Assembly: GCF_002205845.1 (NCBI RefSeq)
Contig: NZ_NISI01000002.1
Location: 558,001 to 622,000, forward strand
Direction: 5' to 3'
DNA: 64,000 bases
From: Roseateles puraquae
GTDB lineage: Bacteria > Pseudomonadota > Gammaproteobacteria > Burkholderiales > Burkholderiaceae_C
The notes below the pieces were generated by a model, which made no database searches, was not told where the DNA came from, and saw nothing but the letters and a program-made list of their open reading frames with translations. The position numbers and the translations under genes were made by a program. This document shows positions 1 through 9,134 of this stretch, piece after piece (position 1 is the first letter of the stretch; each line of letters begins with the position of its first letter).

Positions 1-1642
1 CGGTAGGCGTCGTCACCAGCACCCGGGTCGGCAGTGGCAGGGCTGTTGCAGGGCTGGCGCGGCGCACGCGGCCCACCAGCGCGACCACGACCCAGCCGCT
101 GAGCAGCAGCGCCGCCGCACGGCCGACCCAGTCGCCCCAGCGCACCATCAGCGTCGGTGCCGGATCGCGTGCGGGCAGCTCGCCGATCACCAGGGTGCGC
201 TCGCCCATGCGCGAGGTGGCCAGCAACGCGCCGCGTGCGTCGATCACCGCGCTCAGCCCGTTGGTCGTGACGCGGAATTGCGGCAGGCCCGTCTCGATGC
301 TGCGAAAGGCCGCGACCGCCTGGTGCAGCGCTGCGCCCTGCGGGTGGGCGGTGAACCATTCGTCGTTGGACATCGTCAGGATGAGCTGCGCACCGAGCCG
401 TGCGCCGTCGATGGCCAGGCGCGGGTCGGTGTCGTCCAGGCAGATCAGCGGCAGCACCGGCACCTCGCGGCCACCGCGCAGGCGCAGTGCCAGCACCCGG
501 GCGCCATCGCCCGCGCGCCAGTGGCCCGCGCCGGGCAGGGCGGCCCGCACGGCCGGGGTGTCCAGCCAGGCGGGCAAGGCCTCGGTGAAGGGGAATAGCC
601 GCGTCTTGCGGTAGCGAGCCACGCGGGGCTCGCCGGGCTGCACGAGGGCCGCGGCGTTGTATTCGCCGTCACCGTCGCGGTCGTAGGTGCCGAAGATGAA
701 GGGCACGCCGGCCGCGTCGACGATGGTGCGGATCTCGGCATCCAGCGCTGCGCCGGCCTCGCTCTTGGGATGGCCGAAGGTGGTGGGGTAGACCGTCTCC
801 GACCACAGCACCGCATCGGCGCCGCGGCGCTCGATGGCGTCGTAGCTCATCGCGAAGTGGGTGTCCAACACCTCGCGCACCACGGCAGCCGCGCCGTCCT
901 CGCGGCGGCGGCGCTCGTAGTCGGTGATGTTGGCCTGCACCAGGCCCAGGCGGACCGGGGTGGCGCCGTCGAGATCGGGCGGCGTGTGCAGACGCCAGGC
1001 GCCGTAGGCGGCCGTCAGCAACGGGAGCAGGGCCGCCACGGCCAGGGCGGGCAGCCGTGCGCGCGCGCCTTGCGGGCGACGCGAGAGGGCCTGGCTCAGC
1101 GCTTCGTTGGCGAGCAGCAGCAGCGCGGTCAGGCCGGTCGCGCCGACGAGCTCCGCGGCCTGGCGCAGCCAGGGCGCGGGGTACAGGCCGTGGCCCAGGG
1201 TGTCGCCCAGGCCGTGCGGCGCCAGCCATTCAGTCGCCACCCAGGCGGCCGTGGCGAGCAGGGCCGACAGGGCCGGTCCATGCGCGCGCCGCGCGAGGTG
1301 GCGCACCAGCGCGAAGCTGAGGAACTGTGGCTGCAGCAAGGGCGCTGCCAGCAGCAGCCCGGCGAGGCCCAGCCCCGTGCCGATCTGCGTGTACTGGCCG
1401 AGCGCCGCGCCGAACCAGTAGAAGACCGCCAGCGTGAACCCGACCGACATCGCCCAGGCCGCCAGCAGCGCCCGGCCGAGGCTGCCCGCGCTGTCGAGCC
1501 CGCGCAGCCACGGCACCAGGGCCACCAAGCCCAGCCACCAGCCCGGCCCGCCTTGGGCATACAGGCCGCACAGCGCGGCGCTGGCCATGACACCGAGCCA
1601 CCGGCTGTGCGCCAGCCGGGTCAGCAGAGCGCGGGGGCTCAA
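1..1642 (-). CDS. lnt: Apolipoprotein N-acyltransferase (3' end outside window)
   Basis: Inner-membrane enzyme that transfers the third acyl chain onto the N-terminal cysteine of lipoproteins. About 547 codons are visible and the stop lies beyond base 1. The N-terminal half is a series of hydrophobic helices. The C-terminal half is a nitrilase-type domain with the expected triad in order: Glu in WSETVYPTT, Lys in YRKTRLFPF and Cys in PLICLDDTDP. The cysteine box reads ICLDD rather than the common ICYED. The chosen start is a TTG at 1640-1642 that overlaps the stop of the upstream gene (translational coupling); an in-frame ATG lies at 1586-1588. The family is clear, but a paralogue role cannot be excluded. 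Confidence 0.85.
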   Translation of the reverse strand, partial: MSPRALLTRLAHSRWLGVMASAALCGLYAQGGPGWWLGLVALVPWLRGLDSAGSLGRALLAAWAMSVGFTLAVFYWFGAALGQYTQIGTGLGLAGLLLAAPLLQPQFLSFALVRHLARRAHGPALSALLATAAWVATEWLAPHGLGDTLGHGLYPAPWLRQAAELVGATGLTALLLLANEALSQALSRRPQGARARLPALAVAALLPLLTAAYGAWRLHTPPDLDGATPVRLGLVQANITDYERRRREDGAAAVVREVLDTHFAMSYDAIERRGADAVLWSETVYPTTFGHPKSEAGAALDAEIRTIVDAAGVPFIFGTYDRDGDGEYNAAALVQPGEPRVARYRKTRLFPFTEALPAWLDTPAVRAALPGAGHWRAGDGARVLALRLRGGREVPVLPLICLDDTDPRLAIDGARLGAQLILTMSNDEWFTAHPQGAALHQAVAAFRSIETGLPQFRVTTNGLSAVIDARGALLATSRMGERTLVIGELPARDPAPTLMVRWGDWVGRAAALLLSGWVVVALVGRVRRASPATALPLPTRVLVTTPT

Positions 1643-2295
1643 CGCGGGCCGTCCACCGGGGCCGGCACCACGATGCGGCGCACCGTGAGGCCGGCGGGCG
1701 CCAACTCGGGCGTCACGATGCGGTCGGCCGGCACCGCCACGCGGCGGCCGTTGACCACGATCGTCTGCACATCCGGCGAGAACATCAGCATCGGCTCGAT
1801 GCGCTGGCCGTCGTCGGTGGCCTGGTAGTGGCGCACATAGCCCGCCGGCAGCGGGAAGTCCTCCGGCACGGCCAGCCCGACCATCGGCGGGCGGGTGCCG
1901 GGTGGCTGGAAGGCGCCCAGGCCGGTGCGCACGCCAGCGGCGTGCAGGCGTTGGATCACTTCAGACATGGTCGGGCGCTCACCGGGGTTCACGTAATCGG
2001 CGAGATCAGGCGTGAGGTCGCCGTTCGGGTCACGCAGCCGGGGGATCTGCCGCGGCGCCGAAGCGGCCGAGGCCGGGGCAGCCGCAGTCTCGGCCTTGGT
2101 GGGTGAAACCGCGGGTGCCGCCTCGGGCAGCGGCAGTGCCGCCACGGGTGTCGCGATGGCGGCGACGGCGGGCGCCGGCTCGGCCGCTGGCCACCACCAG
2201 GCCAGGCCCGCGGCCACGCCGGCCAGCACGAGGGCCAGCGTCCAGGGCGAGGGGCCCCAGTGCGTGCTCCGGTGCGAGTCCAGGCGTGGCTTCAT
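1639..2295 (-). CDS. Membrane-anchored Ala/Pro-rich hypothetical protein
   Basis: 218-residue protein of unknown function. Residues 18-35 form one hydrophobic segment (signal anchor or uncleaved signal peptide), followed by an Ala/Pro-rich linker to about residue 85. A compact C-terminal domain of about 130 residues contains YVNPGERPTMSEVIQRLHAA and ends VVPAPVDGPR. Its stop codon overlaps the TTG start of lnt, so the two are probably translated together and the product may act in the periplasm. No catalytic motif is recognised. Confidence 0.7.
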   Translation of the reverse strand: MKPRLDSHRSTHWGPSPWTLALVLAGVAAGLAWWWPAAEPAPAVAAIATPVAALPLPEAAPAVSPTKAETAAAPASAASAPRQIPRLRDPNGDLTPDLADYVNPGERPTMSEVIQRLHAAGVRTGLGAFQPPGTRPPMVGLAVPEDFPLPAGYVRHYQATDDGQRIEPMLMFSPDVQTIVVNGRRVAVPADRIVTPELAPAGLTVRRIVVPAPVDGPR

Positions 2296-2307
2296 GCGGC
2301 GCTTGCC

Positions 2308-3411
2308 TCAGGGTGCCGCCGGGTTGGACGTGGAGATCGCCCAGCCCATGCGCTCATGCCCGTACTGATTCCAGATCGGGCTCTTGCCGTTCGTGAACGA
2401 GGTGTAGCGCGCCGCGCCCGAGCCGGTGGTGCCGCCGAACAGGCCGGCCGACACCGTGCCGCCGCTGTAGGTGGGGTGGGTGTCGTCGGACTGGATGTAG
2501 TCGTAGCTGCTGCTGGCCGACACGAACTTGGCGTTGGCGTCCCGGATGGTGCTCTTGAGCGTGCCGGTGATGCGCGCCACGTAGCTGGCCTCGCTCTCGC
2601 CGGCTACGAAGCGCAGGCCGTCGGAGTCGATGACGCCGTCACCGTTGCTGTCGTAGTCAGCCCCCATGTACTGGGCAAAGTTGTCGGCACAGACAAAGCC
2701 CTTCTGGCGCGCGTATTCGCACATCCAGTAGTTCATCTGCGCGAGCTTGGGCAGGAAGCGGTCCCGCAGGTTGACCGTGGCGCCGGTGGTGGCGTCCTTG
2801 CAGCTGCTCTGCACGTTGTCGGCGTTGTAGCCGGGGTAATGCAGGTTGGAGATCACCTTCAGCTTCACGCCCGAGTAGGCATTGGCGTTGATGAAGTCCA
2901 TGGCCGAGGCGACATAGGTCTTGCAGCTGGCCACGGCGGCGTCCATGCCGGCGTAGTTGCAGGTGCCGGTCTGGCTCTTGAAGGCCGAGCGGGCCTGCAG
3001 GCCGTCGTTGCCGCACATCTCGAAGGTCACCACGCGGGTGGAGGCCGCCTGCATGTAGGACTTCTCGGCCACGATCTTGTTGTTGTAGACGTCCGAGGCC
3101 ACCGCCCCTGACTTGGCGCGGCGCACGCTTTCGATGCTGGCGTTCCACTTGGCGGCCAGGTATTCGGCATCCACCGTCGGGGCCGAGTACTTGGCGGCAC
3201 TCGTGACCGAGCCGTTGTAGCCGGCGTAGATGGAATCGCCATAGGCCACGATGCGGTACTTGGCGGTGGTGCCGGCGCGGTCGATGGTCCAGGACACGTT
3301 CTGGGTGAGCGTGCTGGCCGCGGCCGGCCCGGCCAGGCACAGGGCGGCGAGCAAGGGCAGGCCAAGGCGGCCGCAGACCCGGCTGAGCGCCGAGCGGTGG
3401 AACGTTCTCAT
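2308..3411 (-). CDS. Secreted GDSL/SGNH-family esterase or lipase
   Basis: 367-residue exported hydrolase. A signal peptide covers roughly residues 1-32 (arginine-rich start, hydrophobic core, AAAS cleavage region). The SGNH blocks are visible: block I GDSIYAG with the nucleophilic Ser near residue 60, block III GND near residue 135, and block V DDTHPTY with the catalytic Asp and His near residue 312. Residues near 250 contain a calcium-loop-like DYDSNGDGVIDSDG. Family members hydrolyse acyl or acetyl esters; the substrate cannot be read from the sequence. The gene stands alone, with a 12-bp gap before the downstream hypothetical gene. Confidence 0.85.
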   Translation of the reverse strand: MRTFHRSALSRVCGRLGLPLLAALCLAGPAAASTLTQNVSWTIDRAGTTAKYRIVAYGDSIYAGYNGSVTSAAKYSAPTVDAEYLAAKWNASIESVRRAKSGAVASDVYNNKIVAEKSYMQAASTRVVTFEMCGNDGLQARSAFKSQTGTCNYAGMDAAVASCKTYVASAMDFINANAYSGVKLKVISNLHYPGYNADNVQSSCKDATTGATVNLRDRFLPKLAQMNYWMCEYARQKGFVCADNFAQYMGADYDSNGDGVIDSDGLRFVAGESEASYVARITGTLKSTIRDANAKFVSASSSYDYIQSDDTHPTYSGGTVSAGLFGGTTGSGAARYTSFTNGKSPIWNQYGHERMGWAISTSNPAAP

Positions 3412-3574
3412 CGATGTCTCCTTGTGGGGTCTTCTTGGCGGGGAACGATCAGTGCGCCTGACATGGCCGGCAGGGCGGCCGCTCCCAGACGCAGCCAGTC
3501 ACGCTAGCACCCGCTTTGCGGGGTGCCTTGCGGAAATTCCCTCTGTGTGCGCTGCAGCATGTTGCTGCGCGCCA

Positions 3575-5203
3575 TCAGTACAGCCGCAGACCCGAGTCGA
3601 AGTGCCAGGTGCGGCGGATCTCGATCACGTCGTATTCGCGCGCGAGGGCCGGCGGGAAGGCCGGGTAGTTGGCCTGGGCTTCGATGAGGCGGCGGATGGC
3701 ATCGTCCACCGCCGGCACGCCGCTGGAGCGCACCACCGTGATCGACTCCACCGTGCCGTCGGCCCGGATGGCCACGGTCACCAGCGCGTCGCTGTGCGGC
3801 TGGCGCACCACGTCGCGGATCAGCTCGAAGGCGTTGCCCAGCTGCAGCTTGCGCGCCCAGGCCTCCGCATAGAGCACCATCTCGGCATTCGCATCGGCGC
3901 GGCCGAACAGCCGCCCGCGGCGCAGCGTGCTCCAGGACGACGGCAGGTTGGACTGCGCCTGGCGTGCGGCATCGCGCCGGGCGGCCTCTTCATTGAGCTG
4001 CTGGCCGATGGCGCGCAGGCGCGCTTCACGCTGCTCTTCGGCAGCCTTGGCCTCCGCCAGCCGGGCGGCTTGCGCACGGGCAGCCTCCTCCCGGAGCGCG
4101 GCCTGACGTGCGGCTTCCTGGCGCAGCGCCTCTTGTCGGGCGAACTCTTGCCGGGCGGCTTCCTGTCGCGCCGCCTCCTGCCGCAGCGCCTGCTGGCGGG
4201 CCGCCTCGGCCTGGGCGGCCTCCCGGCGTGCGGCCTCCTGCTGGGCTTGTTGGGCTTGTTGGGCGGCCTCCCGCCGCGCTGCCTCCTGGCGCTCGGTCTC
4301 CTGGCGGGCGGCGGCCTGACGGGCCTGGGCCAGGCGTTCAGCCTCCAGCCGCTGGGCTTCCTGGCGGGTCGCCTCCTGCCGGGCGGCCTCCGCGCGCGCT
4401 GCCGCCTGCTGTTCAGCTGCCAGCCGCTCGGCGGCCTGCTGGGCCGCGAGCTTTTGCTCAGCCAGCTTCTGCTCGGCCAGCCGTTGTTCAGCGGCCTTCT
4501 GCTCCGCCGCCAGGCGCGTGGCTTCCTGCCGCTCGGCCTCGGCCTGGGCGCGGGCCGTCACCAGACGCTGGGCCTGCTGCCGCTGTTCCTGCGCCAGTTG
4601 CTCGGCCTCGCCGCGGGCGCGGTCGAGCTGGGCGAGGTCGGCCGTGCGACTGGCCGGGTCACGCGGCGCGAGGGGCTCGCGCACCGCGCGCAGCCGGGTC
4701 AGCTCGCCGGTGGCGCTGGACGCGGCCTCGAAGGCGGCCACCACCGGTGCCGAGGCAGGCAGCGCGGCAGGCACCGTCCAGCGCGGGTCGGCCGCCTTGG
4801 CCACGGCGATCAGGTCGGGCGCCGAGACGGTCTCGGGTGCGGCAAGCGTCGGCGGCGCGGGGGTGTCGGCTGGGTCGTTCGTGGCGGGCCCGGTCGGCGC
4901 GGGGGCGGGGATGTCGGCCGTGGTGGTCGGGGGCGTGGGGGCGGGGTCAGCGGGCGGCTGGGCCGGCATGTCGGTCGGCATGGCAGTCGGCTCCTCGGGC
5001 GCCACCAGCACCACCCGCAGGTCGGGCACCTCGGCGCGGCGCGCCTGCCAGGGCAGGGTCAGGCCGGGCAGGCCCAGGCGTTCACCGCCGAAGGTCAGGC
5101 TCAGCAGCAGCCCGTGCAGGGCCAGCGAGACCAGCAGCGCCCGCGTCGGGCCGGGCGACTGGCGCCGGGCCCGGGCGACCGGGGCGGTCGACCAGCGGCT
5201 CAA
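3575..5203 (-). CDS. TolA/TonB-like energy-transducing envelope protein
   Basis: 542-residue protein with the classic TolA/TonB layout. It has a short cytoplasmic N-terminus and one membrane segment (about residues 22-40, ALLVSLALHGLLLSL), then a Pro-rich stretch. A very long Ala/Gln/Glu/Arg helical region follows (about 200-420, repeating EAARQEAARR-type heptads). The C-terminus is a TonB-type domain (about 450-535, VTVAIRADGTVESITVVRSS). It should span the periplasm and couple proton-motive force from an ExbBD/TolQR-type motor to outer-membrane partners. No exbB/exbD or tolB/pal lies nearby, so its partner system is unknown. The repetitive helix creates long spurious reading frames on the opposite strand. 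Confidence 0.8.
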   Translation of the reverse strand: MSRWSTAPVARARRQSPGPTRALLVSLALHGLLLSLTFGGERLGLPGLTLPWQARRAEVPDLRVVLVAPEEPTAMPTDMPAQPPADPAPTPPTTTADIPAPAPTGPATNDPADTPAPPTLAAPETVSAPDLIAVAKAADPRWTVPAALPASAPVVAAFEAASSATGELTRLRAVREPLAPRDPASRTADLAQLDRARGEAEQLAQEQRQQAQRLVTARAQAEAERQEATRLAAEQKAAEQRLAEQKLAEQKLAAQQAAERLAAEQQAAARAEAARQEATRQEAQRLEAERLAQARQAAARQETERQEAARREAAQQAQQAQQEAARREAAQAEAARQQALRQEAARQEAARQEFARQEALRQEAARQAALREEAARAQAARLAEAKAAEEQREARLRAIGQQLNEEAARRDAARQAQSNLPSSWSTLRRGRLFGRADANAEMVLYAEAWARKLQLGNAFELIRDVVRQPHSDALVTVAIRADGTVESITVVRSSGVPAVDDAIRRLIEAQANYPAFPPALAREYDVIEIRRTWHFDSGLRLY

Positions 5204-5386
5204 GCCGGCTCCACGCCGGGCCGCCCGCGCACCGGGGAGGGCTGAAGCGGGGCGGGCAGGGATTGAGGGCGCATGTCGCCATTGTCGTCACCCGGCGCCC
5301 CCTCAAATGCGGGTGGCCCGCAAGCAGGGTGTCGCTTTCCGGGGCCGGATGTCGTCTATTCAGACAAGCCCGTCACGGAGGCCCTC

Positions 5387-5662
5387 ATGAAGTCGATGAA
5401 CATCTCCCGCCGCCTGCCCTCCCTCCAAGCGTTCCTGGCCCGCCGCCCTTCGCGCGAGCGCCACGACCCGAGCCTGGACACCTGCATGCCGGACGATGCC
5501 GAGCTGGCCGACCTGCAGCGCCTGGCCCAGTCGCTGCGCCAACCCCGGTCGTCGGCGCATCCGAGGCCGCTGAGCCGGCAGGACATCGAGCTCGCGCTGG
5601 ACGCCGGCACCCGGCGCTACTTCCCGCCGCGTGGTGAGACGGAGGTGCTGGAGCGCCACTGA
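5387..5662 (+). CDS. Small hypothetical protein (91 aa)
   Basis: Begins at an ATG preceded by GGAG about 7 bases upstream. The product is 91 residues, basic at the N-terminus (MKSMNISRRLPSLQAF) and hydrophilic throughout, with no signal peptide or membrane segment. It lies between two minus-strand genes and is therefore transcribed separately. Codon usage and the ribosome site support a real gene. The function is not recognised. Confidence 0.55.
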   Translation: MKSMNISRRLPSLQAFLARRPSRERHDPSLDTCMPDDAELADLQRLAQSLRQPRSSAHPRPLSRQDIELALDAGTRRYFPPRGETEVLERH

Positions 5663-5686
5663 CCCGGGCACGGCCGGGCTGCCGGC

Positions 5687-6619
5687 TCAGACCGGCGTCA
5701 GCAGGGCATCGCCCCGCGCCAGCGCGTCGACGTTGGCGATGAAGTTCACCACCGTCGCCCGGATGGCCTGGGGCGACCAGCCGGCCACGTGCGGTGTCAG
5801 GATGACGTTGTCCAGGCCGAGCAGGGCCTGGGGCGGCGAAGGCTCGCCTTCATAGACATCGAGCGCCGCGCCGGCAATCGCGCCCGCGCGCAGGGCCGCA
5901 GCCAGCGCCTCGGTATCCACACAGCTGCCGCGGGCGATGTTGACCACATGCCCGCCCGGCCCCAGAGCCTGCAGGACAGCCGCATTCACGAGGTGCTTCG
6001 TGCCCGCACCGCCCGGCGTGGCGACGACGAGGTCGTCGGCCCAGGCGGCCAGCGACAGCGGGCTGTCGAACCACGTGGCCGTGCCGGCGTCGTCGCGCGG
6101 GCGGCGGTTGTGATAACCGATGACCATGCCGAAGGCCTCGGCACGGCGCGCGATCTTGCGGCCGATACCGCCCAGGCCCACGATGCCCAGGCGCCGCCCG
6201 CCGAACTGCGGGTACAGCGGCAGTGCGTCCCGCCACAGGCCAGCGCGCACCGCCGCGCCTTGCTGCGGCAGCGCACGCACGCTGGCCAGCAACAGGGCCA
6301 GCGTGTGGTCGGCCACGCAGTCGTCGTTGGTGCCGGCGCCATTGCACACCGGGATGCCGCGCGCGCGGGCGGCGGCCACGTCCAGGTTCTCGTAGCCGGC
6401 GCCCTGGGCCGCCAGCAGCTTCAGGCGGGGCAGGGCTGCGATCTCGTCGGCCCGAAAGCCGGTCGCGCCGTTGGTCAGCACCAGTTCGATCTCGTCGGCA
6501 TGGGCCGCGATGGCGGCCGCGCGGCGGGGCGCGTCGGGGGCGTCGATGACGCGAAAGCGTTCGTGCAGCAGGGCCTTGTGGTCTTCGGCAATCGACACGA
6601 GCAGCAGCAGGGTGGTCAT
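5687..6619 (-). CDS. D-isomer-specific 2-hydroxyacid dehydrogenase (glyoxylate/hydroxypyruvate reductase type)
   Basis: 310-residue NAD(P)-dependent oxidoreductase. The start at MTTLLLL gives the normal family length; longer upstream starts add non-conserved sequence. The Rossmann motif GLGGIGRKIARRAEAFG lies near residue 150, the substrate Arg region VVNIARGS near 235, and the catalytic Glu/His pair in DVYEGEP and LTPHVAGWS near 260-285. Family members interconvert 2-keto and D-2-hydroxy acids such as glyoxylate, hydroxypyruvate or phenylpyruvate; the exact substrate is uncertain. It is divergent from the M13 peptidase gene, sharing a promoter region of about 100 bp. Confidence 0.88.
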   Translation of the reverse strand: MTTLLLLVSIAEDHKALLHERFRVIDAPDAPRRAAAIAAHADEIELVLTNGATGFRADEIAALPRLKLLAAQGAGYENLDVAAARARGIPVCNGAGTNDDCVADHTLALLLASVRALPQQGAAVRAGLWRDALPLYPQFGGRRLGIVGLGGIGRKIARRAEAFGMVIGYHNRRPRDDAGTATWFDSPLSLAAWADDLVVATPGGAGTKHLVNAAVLQALGPGGHVVNIARGSCVDTEALAAALRAGAIAGAALDVYEGEPSPPQALLGLDNVILTPHVAGWSPQAIRATVVNFIANVDALARGDALLTPV

Positions 6620-6719
6620 GGTCAGGCAGGTCGGTTCAGCAAGCCCGACATCATGGCCGAAGGCACTGCCTCTCCGCGGCTCGCACCACAATGTCACCAC
6701 TGCATTGCCTTCAACACCC

Positions 6720-8786
6720 ATGAAACGACTGCTGCTCCCTGCGCTGCTGGCCGCCACCCTGGCCCACGCGTCCGGCCCCTCACCCCAGGACACGCCGCTC
6801 CAGACCCTGCCCTACACCCCCACGCTGGACGTGACGGTCATGGACCGTACGGTCGACCCGTGCGAGGACCTCTACCGCTTCGCGTGCGGGGCCTGGTCCA
6901 AGACCAACCCCATCCCGGCGGACGAGTCGCGCTGGTCGGTCTACGCCAAGATGGCCCGCGACAACCAGCGCTACCTGTGGGGCGTGCTGAACACGCTGGC
7001 CGCACCGGCACCCGCGGCGGGCGAGCGTTCGGTCAACCAGGCCAAGCTCGGCGACTACTTCGCCAGCTGCATGGACGAGACCGCGGTGCAGGCCGCCGGC
7101 CTCAAGCCGCTGCAGCCACTGCTGGCGCGCATCGACGGCCTGAAGGACCGTCGCGAGCTGCCCGCCCTGCTGGCCGAGCTGCACCTGGCCGCCGGCAATG
7201 AGCGTCTGTTCTTCGGCTTCAGCGCCGGGCAGGACTTTGCCGACGCCACACGCCAGATCGCCTTCGCCTACGCGGGCGGCCTGGGCCTGCCCGACCGCGA
7301 CTACTACCTCAAGCGCGACGCCAAGACCCTGCAGATCCGCACCGCCTACGAGGCGCATGTGGCGCGTACCTTCGAGCTGCTGGGCGAGACGCCCGCCGCC
7401 GCCAAGGCCGCCGCACGCAGCGTGCTGGCCACCGAGACGGTGCTGGCGCGGGCGTCGCTGTCCAAGGTCGACAAGCGTGACCCCTACAAGACCTTCCATG
7501 TGGTGGATGCCCGCGGCCTGCAGGCGCTGATGCCCGGCTTCGACTGGGCCGCCTACCAGACCGCGCTGGGCACCCCGCCCGGCCAGGCGCGCTACAACGT
7601 GACCGAGCCGGCCTTCTTCAAGGCGTTGGGTGCCCGGCTGCAGCGGCTGCCGCTCGCCGAGCTCAAGACCTATCTGCGCTGGCAACTCACCAGCAGCCTG
7701 AGCCCCGCGCTGGACAACGGCTTCGTGCAGGCCAACTTCGACTTCTACGGCCAGGCCCTGACCGGCACGCCGCAGCTCAAGGCGCGATGGAAGCGCTGCG
7801 TGGAGCTGGTGGACGTGCAGCTCGGCGAGGCCCTTGGCCAGGAGTTCGTGGCGCGCAACTTCACGCCCGACCTGAAGGCCGCCACCGTGCAGATGACCGA
7901 CGAGATCGAGGCCGCCATGGCGCGCAGCATCGACAGCCTCGGCTGGATGAGCGCCGAAACCAAGGCGCGCGCCCAGGCCAAGCTCAAGGCCATCGTCAAC
8001 AAGGTGGGCTACCCCGAGCGCTGGCGCGACTACGGCAGCTACGCGGTGCAGCGCGGCGACTTCCTCGGCAACGTGGTGCGTGGCAACGTGTTCGAAGCCC
8101 GGCGTCGCCTGGCCAAGATCGGCCAGCCCCTGGACCGCGGCGAATGGAACATGACCCCGCAGACGGTCAATGCCTACTACGACGCGCAGATGAACGACAT
8201 CAACTTCCCGGCCGCCGTGCTGCTGCCGCCGCTGTACGACCCGCGCATGGACGAGGCGCCCAACTACGGCAATACCGGCGGCACCATCGGCCATGAGCTC
8301 ACCCACGGCTTCGACGACGAAGGCCGGCAGTTCGATGCCCAGGGCAACCTCAAGAACTGGTGGACGAAGAAGGACGGCCAGCAGTTCGAAAAGCGCGCCG
8401 CCTGCGTGGCCGACCAGTACGCGACCTACACCGTGGTTGACGACATCAAGATCAATTCCAAGCTGACGCTGGGCGAAGACCTGGCTGACCTGGGCGGCCT
8501 GGTGCTGGCCTGGGAAGCCTGGAAGTCGCACATGAAGGGCCGAACGCTGGAGAACCGTGACGGCATGACGCCTGAGCAGCGCTTCTTCGTGGGCTTTGCG
8601 CAGTGGGACTGCGGCGAGGCCCGCCCCGAGGCCCTGCGCGTGAAGGCCCGCATCGACCCGCACTCGCCGTCGCAATGGCGCATCAACGGCGTGGTGGTCA
8701 ACATGCCGGAGTTCGAGCAGGCCTTCGCGTGCAAGCCGGGCGCCAAGCTCGTGAAGAAGCCGGGCGAGCACTGCAAGGTGTGGTGA
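6720..8786 (+). CDS. M13-family zinc metallopeptidase (neprilysin/PepO-like)
   Basis: 688-residue exported endopeptidase. The signal peptide is MKRLLLPALLAATLAHAS, which fixes the start at this ATG. M13 hallmarks are in order: the Cys-rich PCEDLYRFACG near residue 50, NAYYDAQMNDINFPAA near 485, the zinc site GHELTHGFDDEG near 523, the third-ligand motif GEDLADLGG near 583, and the terminal CKVW. Length and order match a full-length M13 enzyme. It should cleave short peptides in the periplasm or at the cell surface. It is monocistronic. Confidence 0.93.
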   Translation: MKRLLLPALLAATLAHASGPSPQDTPLQTLPYTPTLDVTVMDRTVDPCEDLYRFACGAWSKTNPIPADESRWSVYAKMARDNQRYLWGVLNTLAAPAPAAGERSVNQAKLGDYFASCMDETAVQAAGLKPLQPLLARIDGLKDRRELPALLAELHLAAGNERLFFGFSAGQDFADATRQIAFAYAGGLGLPDRDYYLKRDAKTLQIRTAYEAHVARTFELLGETPAAAKAAARSVLATETVLARASLSKVDKRDPYKTFHVVDARGLQALMPGFDWAAYQTALGTPPGQARYNVTEPAFFKALGARLQRLPLAELKTYLRWQLTSSLSPALDNGFVQANFDFYGQALTGTPQLKARWKRCVELVDVQLGEALGQEFVARNFTPDLKAATVQMTDEIEAAMARSIDSLGWMSAETKARAQAKLKAIVNKVGYPERWRDYGSYAVQRGDFLGNVVRGNVFEARRRLAKIGQPLDRGEWNMTPQTVNAYYDAQMNDINFPAAVLLPPLYDPRMDEAPNYGNTGGTIGHELTHGFDDEGRQFDAQGNLKNWWTKKDGQQFEKRAACVADQYATYTVVDDIKINSKLTLGEDLADLGGLVLAWEAWKSHMKGRTLENRDGMTPEQRFFVGFAQWDCGEARPEALRVKARIDPHSPSQWRINGVVVNMPEFEQAFACKPGAKLVKKPGEHCKVW

Positions 8787-8852
8787 GGCGGCGCGCAGAC
8801 GCACGGCTGCGGCATGCCGCTGACACCTGGGGAGTCAGCCGGCGGCCGCGCG

Positions 8853-9134
8853 TCACGTCGGCTCGGTCACCAGTACCTCGACATGCAGCCCGGCATCCAC
8901 AGCCATGTTGACCAGGGCATCCAGGCTGAACTGGTTGATCTTGCCGCGCAGCAGGTCGGAGATGCGGGGCTGAGACACGCCGAGTCGACGTGCGGCCTCG
9001 ATCTGCGTCCAGCCGCGCGCCTTGATCTGCGTTTCCAGCGCGATCATGAGCGAGGACCGCAGCTTCATGTTCTCGGCCTCGGCCGGCGACTCGGAAAGAG
9101 CATCCCAGACGTTGGTGAAGGTCTTGTCGGTCAT
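8853..9134 (-). CDS. XRE/HigA-type antitoxin
   Basis: 93-residue helix-turn-helix protein. The HTH is near residues 40-62 (WTQIEAARRLGVSQPRISDL), followed by the HigA-type sequence FSLDALVNMAVDAG and a short tail. It overlaps the preceding toxin gene by 4 bp (ATGA), giving toxin-first order as in higBA modules. Proteins of this family neutralise the toxin and repress their own promoter; the candidate operator lies upstream of the toxin gene. Confidence 0.85.
   Translation of the reverse strand: MTDKTFTNVWDALSESPAEAENMKLRSSLMIALETQIKARGWTQIEAARRLGVSQPRISDLLRGKINQFSLDALVNMAVDAGLHVEVLVTEPT

Noticed and set aside
4100-4500. Possible tandem DNA repeat or CRISPR-like array
   Set aside because: The periodic GCC/CTGGCGGG pattern is codon repetition for Glu-Ala-Ala-Arg-Gln, with no constant repeat/spacer structure. 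No CRISPR array was seen anywhere in the window.
3251-5637. Two very long plus-strand frames opposite the TolA-like gene
   Set aside because: They arise from the repetitive Ala/Glu/Gln codons of the real gene; the products are low-complexity Leu/Gly or Pro/Arg strings.
6780-8804. Long minus-strand reading frame opposite the M13 peptidase
   Set aside because: It mirrors a strongly conserved peptidase on the plus strand, has His/Gly/Val-rich composition typical of antisense frames in GC-rich DNA, and shows no family motif.
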